From: Pantoea sp.
GTDB taxonomy: Bacteria > Pseudomonadota > Gammaproteobacteria > Enterobacterales > Enterobacteriaceae
Reading direction: 5' to 3'
DNA: 64,000 nucleotides
NCBI RefSeq assembly: GCF_028283705.1
Contig: NZ_JAPWKD010000002.1
Span: 1-64,000, forward strand
The position numbers and the translations under genes are program-made. Below are positions 11,138 to 21,703 of the stretch, piece by piece; positions within the stretch are counted from its first letter, which is position 1, and every line of letters begins with the position of its first letter. A model generated the notes under the pieces. It had not been told where the DNA came from. It worked only from the letters and a program-made list of their open reading frames with translations, and did no database searches.

Positions 11138-12079
11138 TCAGAACAAATTGGTTAAATCCTGGCTGTAGGCCTTCACCACTTTTTCGCCCATGTTTTTGAA
11201 TTGCTGGATCATTCCCACCAGTTTCTGGGCATATTTCGGGTCAGTGGCGTAACCGGCAGCCTGTAAAGCTTGTGCACCCTGCTCCGCCGTCTGGGCATTC
11301 GCCACCGCCGCATAGCGTGGGTTGCTGGAGAGCAGTTTGACGTAGTCAGTCAGTGCTTCGAGATAGGAGCCATAGACGCGGAAACTGGCGCGCACTTTTT
11401 TCGCTTCGCCATGGTCGTATTCGGTGGTCATGATGTCGGTGGTTTGACCTTTCCAGTCACTGCTGGCCTTGATGCCGAACACGTTGTAACTCGGCTTACC
11501 ATCACGCGTGAGGATCTGGCGCTGACCCCAGCCGGACTCCAGCGCAGCCTGTGCCAGAATCAGATGGTGCGGGATGCCGCTCTCGTCACTCGCCACTTTG
11601 GCGGGCTGCGCCAGCTGGGCGATGAAGTCGCTGCTGTCGCCAGACAAATTGCCCGGCGACACCGGCAAACGTGGCACCGCCTTGCGTACCATTTGCTCCA
11701 GCTGGAGCGGAGCCATGGCGCTGACAATAAAGCTGTTATCCAGCTTCATTGGCACCGTACCCGCACTTTCATCCGGTTCCTGCGCGGGTTGCATCTGTTT
11801 AACGATGGTGTCCGCCAGGCCGAGGCCGCGTTTCCCCATTTCCTGCGCAATCTGCTGGTCGTACATTGAGGTATAGAGACGCGTTTGATCGTTGCTCAGC
11901 AGGCCATCCTGCGGCAGCGCCTCACGCATACTCTTCAACATCATTTGCACGAACATCCCCTCAACCTGTTTCGCAACCTGCAAGGCCTTACCTTTCGGAT
12001 CGAGGCTGGCCTCACGTTTCAGGTCATTGAGCGAGCGGCTGTCATAAGCCGCATTCATCAGCGATTGCGTATCACTCAT
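11138..12079 (-). CDS. flgJ: FlgJ, rod cap and peptidoglycan hydrolase
   Basis: FlgJ caps the growing rod and opens peptidoglycan in the periplasm. The 313-residue protein has an N-terminal rod-cap region (to about residue 100). A glucosaminidase-type muramidase domain follows, with its catalytic Glu at 181 in LAQAALESGWGQR. It overlaps the flgI stop by one base, indicating translational coupling. Length matches E. coli FlgJ (313). Confidence 0.96.
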   Translation of the reverse strand: MSDTQSLMNAAYDSRSLNDLKREASLDPKGKALQVAKQVEGMFVQMMLKSMREALPQDGLLSNDQTRLYTSMYDQQIAQEMGKRGLGLADTIVKQMQPAQEPDESAGTVPMKLDNSFIVSAMAPLQLEQMVRKAVPRLPVSPGNLSGDSSDFIAQLAQPAKVASDESGIPHHLILAQAALESGWGQRQILTRDGKPSYNVFGIKASSDWKGQTTDIMTTEYDHGEAKKVRASFRVYGSYLEALTDYVKLLSSNPRYAAVANAQTAEQGAQALQAAGYATDPKYAQKLVGMIQQFKNMGEKVVKAYSQDLTNLF

Positions 12080-13185
12080 CAGATAATTTCCAGTTTGGCG
12101 CGCAGGCAGCCCGCACTCTGCATTGATTGCAGAATCGACATCAAATCAATTGGTGTCGCACCCAGCGCGTTAAGCGCACGCACCACGCTGTTGAGGTTGG
12201 CGCTGGCGTTGACGTGTTGCAGTGCCCCGCCACTCTGGCGCATATCGATCTGCGTCTGCGTGGTTGCTACCGTCTGCCCACCGGCCAGCGGCGTATTCGG
12301 CTGGCTGACGTTCTGCTGCTGATTCACCGTCACTGACAGATTACCCTGTGCCACCGCACAGGTGCTCAGCGTTACTTCGCGGTTCATCACCACCGAACCG
12401 GTACGTGAGTTGATGATCACTTTGGCGTCTTCCAGCGGGACGGAAACGTCGAGGTTCTGGATATCGGCCAGTAGACGGACCTGAGAGCTGTTATTCGGTG
12501 ACACCCGAATCTGCACGGTACGGGCATCCAGCGCCTGAGCGTAACCGTAGCCACCCCGGTTGATGGCGTCCGAAATGCGCTGCGCCATGGTGAAATCTTC
12601 GTTGTTGAGTTGCAGGTTGATGGTGCTCTGGCTGCCAAAGTTGCTTTGCAGTTCACGCTCCACCGTGGCTCCACCGGTAATCCGACCACCATTCAGCTGG
12701 TTGACCTGTACGCTGCTGCCGCCAGCGGCCGCACCGGCACCGCCGACCAGAATGTTACCCTGCGCCAGCGCATACACCTGGTTATCGACCCCTTTCATCG
12801 GCGTCATCAGCAGCGTACCGCCGCGCAGGCTTTTGGCGTTGCCCAGTGACGACACCACCACATCAATGGTTTGTCCCTGACGTGCGAAGGCAGGCAGCGA
12901 GGCGGTAACCATCACCGCCGCGACGTTTTTCAGCTGCATATTGGTGCCGGTCGGCACGGTGATCCCCAGCTGTGACAACATGTTGCTGACGGTTTGCGTG
13001 GTAAACGGCGTTTGCGTGGTCTGGTCACCGGTGCCGTCCAGTCCCACCACTAAGCCATAGCCAATCAGCTGGTTGTCGCGCACGCCCTGCACGGTGGTCA
13101 GATCGCGGATGCGGTCAGCATGCGCAATAAGGCTGAAGCCGAGCAGCATGCTCAGGCCCAGACGCAGCAGAGTGTTCATTTTCAT
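12079..13185 (-). CDS. flgI: Flagellar P-ring protein FlgI
   Basis: The periplasmic P-ring subunit surrounds the rod at the peptidoglycan. The 368-residue product has a cleavable signal peptide (about residues 1-23, ending IAHA). The mature protein begins [20 protein letters not shown], the family hallmark. It lies 9 bases after flgH and overlaps flgJ by one base. Confidence 0.97.
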   Translation of the reverse strand: MKMNTLLRLGLSMLLGFSLIAHADRIRDLTTVQGVRDNQLIGYGLVVGLDGTGDQTTQTPFTTQTVSNMLSQLGITVPTGTNMQLKNVAAVMVTASLPAFARQGQTIDVVVSSLGNAKSLRGGTLLMTPMKGVDNQVYALAQGNILVGGAGAAAGGSSVQVNQLNGGRITGGATVERELQSNFGSQSTINLQLNNEDFTMAQRISDAINRGGYGYAQALDARTVQIRVSPNNSSQVRLLADIQNLDVSVPLEDAKVIINSRTGSVVMNREVTLSTCAVAQGNLSVTVNQQQNVSQPNTPLAGGQTVATTQTQIDMRQSGGALQHVNASANLNSVVRALNALGATPIDLMSILQSMQSAGCLRAKLEII

Positions 13186-13194
13186 CGTAACCTC

Positions 13195-13905
13195 TTACAT
13201 CGGCGAGATGTTCAGGAAGAAGCGCTGGAACCAACCCATGGTCTGCGCCTCATTGATATAACCATTACCGACGTACTCAATACGTGCATCGGCCACTGCG
13301 GTTGACAGCACCGCATTGCTGGCGCTGATGGTGCGGGGGTTAACCACACCGGAGAAACGAATAAATTCGGTTCCCTGATTAATTTCGATCTGCTTCTCAC
13401 CCACCACGCGCAGGTTGCCGTTAGACAACACCTGATTAACGGTGACGGTGATGGTGCCGGTAAAGGTGTTGTTGGCGGTGGCGCCTCCTTTGCCGGTGAA
13501 GTCGTTTTTGCCTTCGCCGTCGAGACCCACTTTTTCGCCACTCGCGCCGACCAGACCATTCAGTCCGGTTGGTACCGTGGTCAGGCCAAAGCTGCCACTG
13601 CCATCGCGGCTGGCATTCGCGGAAGAGCTTTTGCTGGCGCTGACGTTTTCCTGCAGGGTAATCGTCAGGGTGTCACCAATATTACGTGGGCGGCGATCTT
13701 CAAACAGCGGCTGATAACCGTAGTTAAGCGGCGCAACACCCTGAAAAATCGAACCATTGACCACCGGCGGCGCAGAAGGCGTTGGCTCTGCCGTTGTCGA
13801 GCCTTGTACCAGTGGCGTGCGTGGGATCAGCGCACAACCGTTTAATGTCAGCAGCGATAACGCTACCAACCAATGACCAGGCTTGAGAATCACTTGCTTC
13901 GCCAC
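13195..13905 (-). CDS. flgH: Flagellar L-ring lipoprotein FlgH
   Basis: The outer-membrane L-ring lipoprotein, 236 aa. A lipobox LNGC (Cys at residue 24) follows a hydrophobic stretch. The conserved [20 protein letters not shown] block and the C-terminal [14 protein letters not shown] match E. coli FlgH. The start is a GTG at 13905; no ATG lies upstream of the lipobox in frame. It sits between flgG and flgI. Confidence 0.94.
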   Translation of the reverse strand: MAKQVILKPGHWLVALSLLTLNGCALIPRTPLVQGSTTAEPTPSAPPVVNGSIFQGVAPLNYGYQPLFEDRRPRNIGDTLTITLQENVSASKSSSANASRDGSGSFGLTTVPTGLNGLVGASGEKVGLDGEGKNDFTGKGGATANNTFTGTITVTVNQVLSNGNLRVVGEKQIEINQGTEFIRFSGVVNPRTISASNAVLSTAVADARIEYVGNGYINEAQTMGWFQRFFLNISPM

Positions 13906-13967
13906 GGGGTTCTGACCTTATTCATGTTCTTAATCAGGCCAGCCAGGCTGGCCCAAAGACACCAGAT

Positions 13968-14750
13968 TTATAACTGGGTTAACTTCTGCAGCATCTGATC
14001 GGAGGTGCTGACCGCTTTGCTGTTGATCTCATAAGCACGTTGCGTCTGGATCATCGACACCAGTTCTTCCGCCACGTTAACGTTTGAGGTTTCCACATAG
14101 CCCTGATACAGCAGACCGGCACCGTTCTGACCCGGCGTGCTTTGGGTCGGCGCGCCTGACGCCTGTGTTTCCTGGTAGAGGTTTTCACCCAGGCTGTCGA
14201 GACCGGCATCGTTCATAAAGGTGCTGAGCGTCAGCTGGCCTACCTGTGTCGGGTTGGTCTGCCCCTGCACCGTCACATCCACCACGCCATCGCGTGAAAC
14301 CGTAATGGCGGTGGCGTTGGCAGGAATGGTGATGCCCGGCTGAACCGGATAACCGGCGTTGGTCACCAGCTGACCATTCTGATCCACCTGGAATGAACCA
14401 TCACGGGTGTAAGCCGAGGTGCCGTCTGGCATCTGCACTTCAAAATAGCCCTGACCGTTGATTGCAAGGTCTTTTGAGTTGCTGGTCTGCGACAGGTTGC
14501 CCTGGGTGTGCAGACGCTCAGTGGTCACCGGACGCACACCGGTACCGATCTGCATACCCGACGGTAAGGTGGTTTGTTCGGATGACTGCGTACCAGGCTG
14601 ACGTACGGTCTGATACATCAGGTCTTCAAATACCGCACGCGAACGCTTAAAGCCGTTGGTGCTGACGTTCGCCAGGTTGTTGGCGATGACGTCCATGTTG
14701 GTTTGCTGGGCGTCAAGGCCGGTTTTCGCAATCCATAAAGAACGAATCAT
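13968..14750 (-). CDS. flgG: Flagellar distal rod protein FlgG
   Basis: FlgG builds the distal rod. All 260 residues align with the family, starting [20 protein letters not shown] and [17 protein letters not shown] and ending in the typical helix [18 protein letters not shown]. It lies 16 bases downstream of flgF and upstream of flgH. Confidence 0.97.
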   Translation of the reverse strand: MIRSLWIAKTGLDAQQTNMDVIANNLANVSTNGFKRSRAVFEDLMYQTVRQPGTQSSEQTTLPSGMQIGTGVRPVTTERLHTQGNLSQTSNSKDLAINGQGYFEVQMPDGTSAYTRDGSFQVDQNGQLVTNAGYPVQPGITIPANATAITVSRDGVVDVTVQGQTNPTQVGQLTLSTFMNDAGLDSLGENLYQETQASGAPTQSTPGQNGAGLLYQGYVETSNVNVAEELVSMIQTQRAYEINSKAVSTSDQMLQKLTQL

Positions 14751-14766
14751 TGTTTTATCCTCGGCC

Positions 14767-15525
14767 TTAACTGCTCATATTGAGCAGCTGGTTGGCTTTT
14801 TGTTCGTTTTCATCGACGTTGGAGATGACCTTCATTTGCATCTCAAAACGTCGGGCGTTGGCGATCATATCGACCATGGTTTCCACGGGTTTGACGTTAC
14901 TGCCCTCAAGAACCCCGGGTGATACCTGCACCGTGGTGTCTTCTGCCAGCGCTGCCCCGCGTGTTGCCTGGGTTTGTGCCGTGGGACGGAACATGCCGTC
15001 GTCACTGCGTTGCAGCTCCTGGCCGGTGGCGGTGACCAGCTTCAGACGACCAATCTGCACCGTCGCATTGGGGGCATCACCTGGGTTACGCGAGGTGATG
15101 GTGCCATCCGTTGCGATAGTCAGCTCTGCGCCCTGCGGGACCGCAATCGGCCCGCCATCGCCCATTACGGGATTGCCCTGGATTGTCAGGATGCCAGTGG
15201 AACTGATTTGAATGTTGCCGTTGCGGGTATAGGCTTCGCTGCCGTCAGCGGTGCGTACCGCCAGCCAGCCGTCCTGCTGCACCGCCACGTCGAGCGCGCG
15301 ACCGGTATTGTCCATCGCCCCTGCAGTCATATCGGCACCCGGTGTAGAGGCCGTCACCAGGGTACGCGTCGGCAGCGACCAGCCATTGACCGGCACCGCG
15401 CGGTAGGCTTCCAGCTGGGCACGAAAACCCGGGGTGGAGGCGTTGGCGAGGTTGCTGGCCGTGACGGACTGCTGCTCCAGCGTCTGGCTGGCGGCTCCCA
15501 TCGCGGTATATATCGCGTGATCCAT
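14767..15525 (-). CDS. flgF: Flagellar proximal rod protein FlgF
   Basis: A 252-residue rod protein starting [19 protein letters not shown], with the rod motif [18 protein letters not shown]. It ends in the helical segment found in the rod/hook family. It sits between flgE and flgG, in the standard operon order. The ATG at 15525 has a 20-base gap from the flgE stop. Confidence 0.95.
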   Translation of the reverse strand: MDHAIYTAMGAASQTLEQQSVTASNLANASTPGFRAQLEAYRAVPVNGWSLPTRTLVTASTPGADMTAGAMDNTGRALDVAVQQDGWLAVRTADGSEAYTRNGNIQISSTGILTIQGNPVMGDGGPIAVPQGAELTIATDGTITSRNPGDAPNATVQIGRLKLVTATGQELQRSDDGMFRPTAQTQATRGAALAEDTTVQVSPGVLEGSNVKPVETMVDMIANARRFEMQMKVISNVDENEQKANQLLNMSS

Positions 15526-15545
15526 AATGCAATCCCGTTAGTGAA

Positions 15546-16766
15546 TTAACGTAAGTTGACCAGGGTGTTGAGGATCTGGTCCTGGGTTTTGATGGTCTGC
15601 GCGTTCGCCTGATAGTTACGCTGCGCAACAATCATATTTACCAGTTCATTACTCAGATCCACGTTAGAGGCTTCCAGCGCGCCTGCGGTCAGCGAACCAA
15701 AGGTGCCGGTGCCTGCGGTGCCGATGGCGGCCTGGCCCGAAGAACTGGTGGCGCTCCAGACGTTGTCACCTTCTGACTGCAAACCTTCCGGGTTAGAGAA
15801 GCTCGCCAGTACGATCTGACCCAGCAGCTGAGTTTGCTGGTTCGAGTAAGTACCGGTGATGGTGCCGTCGTCGTTAATGGTGTAGGTGGTCAGGTCGCCC
15901 GGCGCATAACCATCCTGAGTCGGGTTGCCGAAGGTGGTGGTGCCGGTGTTCTGCTGCAGACTGCCCTGCATGCTCAGGGTGATGCTCTGAGCGGCCGCAG
16001 CACCATTGGAGCCATTAATGGTCAGCCCGACGGTAGTGGCACCGGCGACACCGCCCACGCTGGTGAGATTGCCGCTGGTATCAAACGTCAGGTCAAAATC
16101 GCCCGCTGAAGTACCGGTGGTCGAGTCAACAGCGTGTACAGTCCAGGCGTTATCACCGGTTTTGACGTAGTACATATCGAGGGTGTGATCGTTACCCTGC
16201 GAGTCGTATACCGTCATGGTGCTTTTGGCGTTGTAGCTATCGACATTAGACGCATCAAAGGTGGTGACGGTCGGCGTGGTGCTGGTGGAGTTAAGGTTAG
16301 CCACCTGCGTTGCGGTGGTGGTCGCACGCGCTGACATCTGCGTGGTAGGAATGCTCAGCGCTACCGGGTTAGCACCGGTCTGAATGGTGGCCGGTGAACC
16401 GCTCGCCGGATAGCCAGTGACGAACAGGCCCTGGGTATTCACCAGGTTACGGTTTTCGTCCAGCGTGAACTGGCCGTTACGTGAGTAATACACCGCGCCA
16501 CTGCTGTCGGTCATACGGAAGAAGCCGTTGCCGCTCAGCGCCACATCCAGACCACGGCTGGTGGTGGTGGTGGTGCCGTCGTTAAAGTTCTGAATGACCG
16601 CAGCAACTTTGGTACCCAGGCCCACGTTAGAACCGGCAAACATGTCGGCAAACGCGATGGTGCTGGATTTAAAGCCCGCTGTGGCGGAGTTGGCGATGTT
16701 GTTACCAATCACGTCAAGGTTACTGGAAGCAGCACCCAGGCCGCTCACCGCTTGGGAAAAAGACAT
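15546..16766 (-). CDS. flgE: Flagellar hook protein FlgE
   Basis: FlgE forms the universal-joint hook. The 406-residue protein opens MSFSQAVSGLGAASSNLDV and GNNIANSATAGFKSS and ends with the conserved NYQANAQTIKTQDQILNTL helix. The central part is Thr/Ser/Gly rich, as expected for the exposed hook domains. FlgD, encoded just upstream, is its assembly scaffold. Confidence 0.96.
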   Translation of the reverse strand: MSFSQAVSGLGAASSNLDVIGNNIANSATAGFKSSTIAFADMFAGSNVGLGTKVAAVIQNFNDGTTTTTSRGLDVALSGNGFFRMTDSSGAVYYSRNGQFTLDENRNLVNTQGLFVTGYPASGSPATIQTGANPVALSIPTTQMSARATTTATQVANLNSTSTTPTVTTFDASNVDSYNAKSTMTVYDSQGNDHTLDMYYVKTGDNAWTVHAVDSTTGTSAGDFDLTFDTSGNLTSVGGVAGATTVGLTINGSNGAAAAQSITLSMQGSLQQNTGTTTFGNPTQDGYAPGDLTTYTINDDGTITGTYSNQQTQLLGQIVLASFSNPEGLQSEGDNVWSATSSSGQAAIGTAGTGTFGSLTAGALEASNVDLSNELVNMIVAQRNYQANAQTIKTQDQILNTLVNLR

Positions 16767-16792
16767 ATTAATTGCTCCTGGTTACAGGTTTA

Positions 16793-17464
16793 TCAGAGGA
16801 TCTGACGAACATCATCAAGGGTCGCGGTCCCCATGGTGCCGAGGTCCAGTGTTGCGGTGTCATCCGTTGTGCTGACGCCACTGACGTAGGCGTAATTCAG
16901 CGGCTGAGCCACCAGTTGGGTGCTGCCATTGCTGGCGGCAATGGAAACGGTATATTTGCCGTCCGGTGCCGTAGAGCCATCGGTCAAGGTGCCATCCCAT
17001 GAGAAGGTGTGAACACCGGAAGACAGCGCACCCAGGTCAATGGTACGAACCGTGGCACCACTTGAATCCTTAATGGTGGCGGTGGTAGCGGTTGAGGCCG
17101 TGGTCAGTGACACACCAAACGGCGTGGTTGTCCCGCTGCCCACCAGGATCTGGCTGCCATCCACCATCACACCATGACCAATCAGCGTGGAGCTTTGCAG
17201 GTTCTGACTGGTGCTGATCTGCCCGGAGATGGAACCCAGCGTGGTATTGAGTTTTTCAATGCCGCTCAGGGTGTTGATCTGTGCCAGCTGTGTGGTGAGC
17301 TGGCTGTTATCCATCGGGTTGGTGGGGTCCTGGTTCTGTAACTGCGTCACCAGCATGGTCAGAAACTGGTTCTGTAAATCCTGCGCACTGTTACCGGTGC
17401 TGCTACTGGAGGAGCTGAGGACTGTGGGGTCCAGATTTTCGTTAACGCCTACCGCGATACCCAT
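16793..17464 (-). CDS. flgD: Flagellar hook-capping protein FlgD
   Basis: The hook cap/assembly scaffold, 223 aa. The N-terminal conserved region LQNQFLTMLVTQLQNQDPTN is the FlgD signature. A FlgD Ig-like region follows (about residues 110-200). It lies between flgC and flgE, so it is expressed with the hook protein it polymerises. Confidence 0.95.
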   Translation of the reverse strand: MGIAVGVNENLDPTVLSSSSSSTGNSAQDLQNQFLTMLVTQLQNQDPTNPMDNSQLTTQLAQINTLSGIEKLNTTLGSISGQISTSQNLQSSTLIGHGVMVDGSQILVGSGTTTPFGVSLTTASTATTATIKDSSGATVRTIDLGALSSGVHTFSWDGTLTDGSTAPDGKYTVSIAASNGSTQLVAQPLNYAYVSGVSTTDDTATLDLGTMGTATLDDVRQIL

Positions 17465-17476
17465 TGTGTTTCTCCG

Positions 17477-17881
17477 TTACTGACCCATAGTCAGCGTTTT
17501 CATCATCATTGATTTCACGGTGTTCAGAACCTCAACGTTGGCCTGATAGCTACGTGAAGCCGACATGGTGTTCACGGTCTCGGCCACCACGTCCACATTG
17601 GGCATCTTGACGTAACCTTTCTGGTCGGCCATCGGATTGCCCGGGTCGTACACCAATTTCGCCGGGGAAGGATCGTCCACCACGCCGGCCACTTTCACGC
17701 CACCGGTCGCCATACCCTGTGCAGCATCGGTCTGGAATATCACCTGTTTCGCCACGTAAGGCTGACCATCCGGCCCGGTGACGCTGTCGGCGTTGGCCAG
17801 GTTACTGGCGCTGACGTTCAGGCGCTGCGATTGCGCCGTCATAGCCGACCCGGCGATATCAAAGATATTTAGCAATGCCAT
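17477..17881 (-). CDS. flgC: Flagellar proximal rod protein FlgC
   Basis: A 134-residue rod subunit starting [20 protein letters not shown], with the rod motif [10 protein letters not shown] and the C-terminal [19 protein letters not shown] helix. Two bases separate it from the flgB stop, so the two are tightly coupled. Confidence 0.96.
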   Translation of the reverse strand: MALLNIFDIAGSAMTAQSQRLNVSASNLANADSVTGPDGQPYVAKQVIFQTDAAQGMATGGVKVAGVVDDPSPAKLVYDPGNPMADQKGYVKMPNVDVVAETVNTMSASRSYQANVEVLNTVKSMMMKTLTMGQ

Positions 17882-17883
17882 GT

Positions 17884-18297
17884 TTATTGCCCCTGCAGAA
17901 CGCTCATCATGCCTTTGATCTGGCTACTGATGAGGGTGAGATCGGTTTGATATTTCAGGCTGTTATCGGCGAACTGCGTACGCTCCCGGTCCATATCCAC
18001 GGTGTTGCCATCCGCGGCAGGCTGATCGGGAATGCGGTACAGCAGGTCCATCGACGGCTGCGCGTTACTCTGGGCTTCAATGTGACGTGCTGATGTCACA
18101 TTCAGCGCCAGGCTGCTGCCCTCAGAGCGACCATTTTCCATCACCTTGCTGAGCTGGCTGGCAAAGTCGATATCCCGGGCCTGGTAGCCTGGGGTATCGG
18201 CGTTGGCAATGTTGGATGCCAGGATTTCCTGACGCTCCGCCCGCAGGTTGAGGGCTTCTGTACCAAATCGCAGCGCGGCATCGAGTTTGTCGAGCAT
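17884..18297 (-). CDS. flgB: Flagellar proximal rod protein FlgB
   Basis: A 137-residue rod subunit and first gene of flgBCDEFGHIJ. The start is the ATG at 18297 ([20 protein letters not shown]). A longer reading frame extends to 18396 but has no family support. The rod motif [19 protein letters not shown] follows. The 154-base gap to the divergent flgA must hold the class II (FlhDC-dependent) promoters for both directions; I could not pin down the boxes by eye. Confidence 0.95.
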   Translation of the reverse strand: MLDKLDAALRFGTEALNLRAERQEILASNIANADTPGYQARDIDFASQLSKVMENGRSEGSSLALNVTSARHIEAQSNAQPSMDLLYRIPDQPAADGNTVDMDRERTQFADNSLKYQTDLTLISSQIKGMMSVLQGQ

Positions 18298-18451
18298 GCT
18301 TCCTCCGCGAATGAGAATTTCGAGCTGACAGCTTAATTGGGTAAAAGCAAGGGCTATCGTCTGAATAGCGCCAAAAACATTGGCTATTTTTGACATTGAA
18401 TTTTTCGCGCGAGGAGTAGACTCAGGGCCATCTTCAGTCAGGAGGCGTGTG

Positions 18452-19111
18452 ATGCGCAGATTTCCAACCTTACTGTCCTCACTTTTGCTGGTGCTGGCGC
18501 TGCCCGGTCATGCCGCGCAACTTGACGCGCAATTGACGCAATTCTTCAAGGCACGCGATCCGCAGCACGCGGCAGGCATCAATGTGGTCATTCGTACGCC
18601 AAAAGAACAGTGGCCAGTCTGCGATGCGCCGCAGTTTCTGTTGCCCGGCAATAGCCGTCAGTGGGGTAATATGAGCATCGCCACCAATTGCGGACAGAAC
18701 CGGCGTTATTTACAGGTTCAGGTGCAGGTGACCGGACAATATCTGGTGGCAAATCATCAGTTGATGCGGGGTACCAGCGTCAGCGCCAGTGATTTCCGTC
18801 TGCAATCCGGACGGCTCGATTCCCTGCCGGCACGCACTCTGTTCAGTGCAGCCAGCGTGGCCGATGCTATTGTGATGCGTGACATCACGCCCGGACAGCC
18901 GGTCACCGCCACCATGGTGCGCCTGCCGTGGCGGGTGAAAGCCGGGCAAAATGTGCTGGTCGTTGCCAGTGGTAACGGCTTTGATGCCAGCAGCGAAGGT
19001 CAGGCACTGAATAATGCAACCACCGCGCAGATGGTGCGGGTGCGCATGGGAAATGGTCAGGTCATCAGCGGGCGAGTTGGCGAGGATGGGAATATTCTTA
19101 TATCGCTATAA
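18452..19111 (+). CDS. flgA: FlgA, P-ring assembly chaperone
   Basis: The periplasmic chaperone for P-ring (FlgI) assembly. The ATG at 18452 has a CAGGAGG ribosome site 6 bases upstream and gives 219 residues, the E. coli length, with a signal peptide ending GHAA. An in-frame extension to 18380 lacks support. C-terminal SAF-like motifs [15 protein letters not shown] and [18 protein letters not shown] match the family. It is divergent from flgB and followed by flgM. Confidence 0.95.
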   Translation: MRRFPTLLSSLLLVLALPGHAAQLDAQLTQFFKARDPQHAAGINVVIRTPKEQWPVCDAPQFLLPGNSRQWGNMSIATNCGQNRRYLQVQVQVTGQYLVANHQLMRGTSVSASDFRLQSGRLDSLPARTLFSAASVADAIVMRDITPGQPVTATMVRLPWRVKAGQNVLVVASGNGFDASSEGQALNNATTAQMVRVRMGNGQVISGRVGEDGNILISL

Positions 19112-19116
19112 AGCGC

Positions 19117-19143
19117 TAAAGAACCCTGTTTTTCTGCCGATAG
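19117..19143 (+). promoter_or_regulatory. Sigma-28 (FliA) promoter of flgMN
   Basis: TAAAGAAC (19117-19124), an exact 11-base spacer and GCCGATAG (19136-19143) match the FliA consensus. It drives flgMN as a class III unit, 73 bases before flgM. Confidence 0.9.
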
Positions 19144-19216
19144 TGAAAGCAACAATGAAATTACCCTATGCTGACTCAGTTGGCTCATCCCCAACTGACT
19201 TTACAGGAGCAAGACC

Positions 19217-19522
19217 ATGAGCATCGACAGAACCCAGCCATTACAACCGGTTAGCACTGTTCAGACCCGTGACAGCAATGACAACAGCAGCAAAGTGCGT
19301 CAGAGCAGCACGGCAAGCACCGCCAGCACCAGCGAGAGCGGTTCTCAGGTGAAACTGAGTGCAGCCCAGTCACAACTGATGCAGCCAGGCAGCAGTGATA
19401 TCAATACCGCTCGCGTTGAGCAGCTGAAAACCGCCATTCGCAATGGCGAACTGAAAATGGATACCGGCAAGATCGCCGACGCGCTGATCGCCGATAACAA
19501 GGCGTATTTAGAGGGTAATTAA
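19217..19522 (+). CDS. flgM: Anti-sigma-28 factor FlgM
   Basis: FlgM holds FliA inactive until the hook is finished, and is then exported. The 101-residue protein starts [20 protein letters not shown]. It has a disordered Ser/Thr-rich first half and the conserved sigma-binding C terminus ([20 protein letters not shown]). It has its own sigma-28 promoter, giving the usual autoregulatory loop, and is followed 5 bases later by flgN. Confidence 0.96.
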   Translation: MSIDRTQPLQPVSTVQTRDSNDNSSKVRQSSTASTASTSESGSQVKLSAAQSQLMQPGSSDINTARVEQLKTAIRNGELKMDTGKIADALIADNKAYLEGN

Positions 19523-19527
19523 TCCCG

Positions 19528-19959
19528 ATGAACAATCTGTTGACCACCTTAGATAAGATGCAGGAAGTGCTCTCCTCACTGAGCGAAGTGATCAATGAGG
19601 AGCAGCAACAGCTGGGTGCCGGTCTGATTAACGGCAACCTGTTGCAGCGCATTACCGAAGATAAGAGCGCGCTGCTCTCGACGCTGAACTATCTGGACGA
19701 AATGCGCCGGACGACCGAGCAGAGCAGCGGCATCCAGGCACCTTATCGTGGTCATAATGATATGTCTCGCCGCTGGAACAGCATCCAGCAGCATACGCAA
19801 CGCCTGCGCGATGCCAATACGCACAATGGCTTGCTGTTGCAGCAGCAAATTCGCTTTACTGATGAAGCGTTAGCCGTATTGAAACCCCATCAGACTCAGG
19901 CATTTTACGGCCCGGACGGATTGGGCAAAGGTCAGGCGACACTCAGTCGTAAAGGGTAA
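19528..19959 (+). CDS. flgN: Flagellar export chaperone FlgN
   Basis: A 143-residue all-helical chaperone for FlgK and FlgL. It starts MNNLLTTLDKMQEVLSSLSE and has the family's C-terminal region LRDANTHNGLLLQQQIRFTD. It is cotranscribed with flgM and convergent with murJ; a REP-like palindrome lies between them. Confidence 0.95.
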   Translation: MNNLLTTLDKMQEVLSSLSEVINEEQQQLGAGLINGNLLQRITEDKSALLSTLNYLDEMRRTTEQSSGIQAPYRGHNDMSRRWNSIQQHTQRLRDANTHNGLLLQQQIRFTDEALAVLKPHQTQAFYGPDGLGKGQATLSRKG

Positions 19960-19970
19960 TTAATTGATAT

Positions 19971-20033
19971 TGCGCGATAAACCACGCCACTACCATGTGT
20001 GCAATATTTTGTAGCGGCGCGATTTATCGCGCC
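19971..20033. repeat. Bipartite REP-like palindromic element, copy 1
   Basis: The arm GCGCGATAAACCACGCCACTAC (19972-19993) is followed after a short linker by its diverged reverse complement GTAGCGGCGCGATTTATCGCGC (20011-20032). The second arm itself holds a GGCGCGAT...ATCGCGCC palindrome. It lies between the convergent flgN and murJ genes and may also act as their terminator. A second copy is at 47032-47094. Confidence 0.7.
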
Positions 20034-20043
20034 GTTTGATACT

Positions 20044-21582
20044 TTAAGCTTGGGTACGACGCGCAAAATCGCGTGGCCGGAAACCCAGCGCGCCCAGCAT
20101 CACAAAATAGGCACCACCGCCGACCGCACATACCGCCGCCAGACGCAGCAAACGCCACCACATATGCCCCTCTTCCCAGGCAGGCATCACATACAGCAAG
20201 CCCAGCAGTGCCGCAGCCATCGCCAGCACGGCAATTAACAGACGCAGTAAAAAGCTAAACCAGCCCGGCTGTGGGTGGAAAATCTGTTGTTTACGCAGTT
20301 GCCAATACAGCAGCGCCGCATTCAGACAGGCTGCCAGGCCAATCGACAGCGACAGCCCCGCATGCTTCAGCGGACCAATAAACGCGAGGTTCATCAGCTG
20401 CGTCATGATCAGCGTGATAATGGCGATCTTCACCGGTGTTTTAATGTCCTGACGGGAATAGAAACCCGGTGCCAGCACTTTGACCACAATCAGGCCCATC
20501 AGCCCGACCGAATAGGCCACCAGGGCGCGCTGCGTCATGGCGGCGTCAAAGGCGGTGAATTTACCGTACTGGAATAACGCAATGGTCAGCGGACCCGAGA
20601 GGATACCAAGCGCCACGGCACTGGGCAGCGCCAGCAGACAACAAAGACGCAGGCCCCAATCCATCAGACGGGAATACTCATCGTGATTGCCGCTGGAAAA
20701 ACTTTTCGCCAGTGACGGCAGCAGAATGGTACCCAACGCCACCCCTAACACGCCGGAAGGAAACTCCATCAGGCGATCGGCGTAGTACATCCAGGAAACC
20801 GAACCGGAAACCAGAAAAGAAGCGAAAATGGTGTTGATAATCAATGAAATCTGGCTGACTGAGACGCCCAGAATCGCCGGGCCCATCTGGCGCATCACAC
20901 GCCAGACGCCCGCATCGCGCAGGTTAACGCGCGGTAGCACCAGCATGCCAATTTTCTTCAGGTGCGGCAGTTGATAGAACAACTGCAACACCCCGCCCAC
21001 CACCACGGCCCATGCCAGCGCCATCACCGGCGGATGGAAGTGCGGCGCGGCAAAGAGCGCAAAACCAATCATACTGATGTTCAGCAATGTTGGCGCAAAG
21101 GCAGGCACGGAGAAACGGTTCCAGGTATTGAGAATCGCCCCGGCCAGCGATGCCAGTGAAATCAGCAGGATATAAGGAAAGGTGACGCGCAGCAGCGAAC
21201 TGGTTAAGGCAAATTTGTCCGCAGTATCGGCGAAGCCCGGAGCGGTAATCACAATCACCCAGGGCGCGGCAACCATCCCCAGCACCGTGACCAGCGCCAG
21301 CACCAGCGTTAATAACCCGGAAACATAAGCCACAAACACGCGTGTAGCTTCATCGCCCTGCTTGCTTTTGTATTCAGCCAGAATAGGCACGAACGCCTGA
21401 GAAAATGCCCCCTCAGCGAAAATACGTCGCAGCAGATTCGGCAGTTTGAAGGCAACAAAGAAGGCGTCAGTCGCCATCCCGGCGCCAAACACCCGCGCCA
21501 CAATGGCATCGCGGGCAAAGCCCAGCACGCGGGAAAACAGGGTCATTGAACTGACCGCTGCCAGCGATTTCAACAAATTCAT
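20044..21582 (-). CDS. murJ: Lipid II flippase MurJ (MviN)
   Basis: MurJ flips lipid II across the inner membrane for peptidoglycan synthesis and is essential in E. coli. The 512-residue MOP-superfamily protein has about 14 membrane segments. It opens [25 protein letters not shown] and carries the conserved [20 protein letters not shown] loop. The start ATG at 21582 fits E. coli. It lies next to yceM and the flg genes, as in other enterics. Confidence 0.97.
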   Translation of the reverse strand: MNLLKSLAAVSSMTLFSRVLGFARDAIVARVFGAGMATDAFFVAFKLPNLLRRIFAEGAFSQAFVPILAEYKSKQGDEATRVFVAYVSGLLTLVLALVTVLGMVAAPWVIVITAPGFADTADKFALTSSLLRVTFPYILLISLASLAGAILNTWNRFSVPAFAPTLLNISMIGFALFAAPHFHPPVMALAWAVVVGGVLQLFYQLPHLKKIGMLVLPRVNLRDAGVWRVMRQMGPAILGVSVSQISLIINTIFASFLVSGSVSWMYYADRLMEFPSGVLGVALGTILLPSLAKSFSSGNHDEYSRLMDWGLRLCCLLALPSAVALGILSGPLTIALFQYGKFTAFDAAMTQRALVAYSVGLMGLIVVKVLAPGFYSRQDIKTPVKIAIITLIMTQLMNLAFIGPLKHAGLSLSIGLAACLNAALLYWQLRKQQIFHPQPGWFSFLLRLLIAVLAMAAALLGLLYVMPAWEEGHMWWRLLRLAAVCAVGGGAYFVMLGALGFRPRDFARRTQA

Positions 21583-21703
21583 AATTGGCGGCGCATCCTG
21601 AAAAGTGTCCGATAAATGAGCAACTTAGCGCGGACATCCTCAGATGCCCGGCGATAGTCTACTGCCACGACGGGAAATGACCAGCATTGAGTGTTACAAG
21701 GAA

